A stretch of 6,338 nt of DNA from Verrucomicrobiota bacterium (lineage in GTDB: Bacteria; Verrucomicrobiota; Verrucomicrobiia; Opitutales; Opitutaceae). The stretch spans positions 1-6,338 of the forward strand of contig JAEZAD010000244.1 of the NCBI GenBank assembly GCA_023430565.1, given 5' to 3'. The notes beneath the pieces are model-generated. The model ran no database searches. It was not told the origin of the DNA and saw nothing but the letters and a program-made list of their open reading frames with translations. Positions within the stretch are counted from its first letter, which is position 1; every line of letters begins with the position of its first letter. Both the position numbers and the translations under genes were made by a program. Shown piece by piece: positions 6,166 through 6,338 of the stretch.

Positions 6166-6338
6166 TCAGGCGCGCGGAGGAAGCATGCGGTCCTCGCGCC
6201 ACTCGCCGGTGAGCAGGACCTCGTGTTGCACGGAGGGGACGCCGGTTTCGTTGCGGTGCATGAGGCCGATGAGCATTTCGATGGCGAGGCCGCCGATCTT
6301 GGCCGGGTCGTAATACATGCCGGTGCACTCGAAATCGC
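6166..6338 (-). CDS. LacI/GalR-family transcriptional regulator, C-terminal 56 residues (partial)
   Basis: The gene runs off the right edge of the window; only the last 56 codons and TGA (6166-6168) are present, with the first complete codon starting at 6336. The translation includes GMYYDPAKIGGLAIEMLIGL, then HRNETGVPSVQHEVLL and TGEWRED. This matches the end of the periplasmic-binding-protein-like effector domain of LacI-family regulators: a helix that follows the last core strand, the conserved (H/N)RNE-G-P turn, and the closing strand ending in G-W. Such proteins bind DNA through an N-terminal helix-turn-helix, not visible here, and usually respond to a sugar. Position directly upstream of, and codirectional with, the receptor gene suggests it controls that gene. 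A sugar-binding periplasmic protein is the main alternative, but the RNE-GVP tail and short end favour the regulator. Confidence 0.82.
   Translation of the reverse strand, partial: DFECTGMYYDPAKIGGLAIEMLIGLMHRNETGVPSVQHEVLLTGEWREDRMLPPRA

Noticed and set aside
5908..6313. Short open frames on both strands between the regulator and receptor genes
   Set aside because: Low-complexity Ser/Arg/Pro-rich products, no family resemblance, and they overlap the palindrome and C-rich tract as well as, on the plus strand, the regulator's coding sequence.

Overview
The window looks like GC-rich chromosomal DNA from a Verrucomicrobiota bacterium, most likely an Opitutaceae relative. That placement is an inference from protein style and gene arrangement: a very large TonB-dependent receptor with the N-terminal signature 'VVVLSPFEV', a LacI-type regulator with an RNE-GVP tail, and a TMTC-like membrane protein carrying TPRs. 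No rRNA, tRNA or marker gene is present to confirm it. All three genes lie on the minus strand, so transcription runs from high to low coordinates.

Right end (6166-6338): the last 56 codons of a LacI/GalR-family regulator whose DNA-binding half is outside the window. Its stop codon directly abuts a 45-bp composite palindrome (6121-6165). Further downstream the transcript would be extremely C-rich and G-poor (6017-6071), a plausible Rho-dependent termination region; the opposite strand of the same tract fits a G-quadruplex pattern.

Middle (2242-5724): a 1160-residue outer-membrane TonB-dependent receptor with signal peptide, TonB-box-like segment, plug and C-terminal beta-barrel. Its 441-bp upstream region includes an 18-bp palindrome that could be an operator. 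The gene ends 29 bp before a textbook intrinsic terminator (2179-2212). The regulator-then-receptor order suggests regulated uptake of a large substrate, probably carbohydrate-derived, but the substrate cannot be read from the sequence.

Intergenic 2026-2241: after the terminator come two same-orientation REP-like palindromes with a GTAGG head, then a C(G/A)CGAA-type dispersed repeat that runs up to the next gene's start region.

Left end (4-2025): a 673-residue multi-pass inner-membrane protein with a TMTC-like N-terminal GT-C-type region (acidic triad in the first outside loop) followed by seven contiguous 34-residue TPRs. A five-copy heptanucleotide repeat sits in frame inside one of its loops. 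This gene is probably transcribed separately from the receptor.

No CRISPR array, insertion sequence, prophage gene or defence system is visible. The most unusual material is the repeat content: REP-like pair, leader repeat, in-gene heptamer repeat, and the structured 3' region after the regulator gene.
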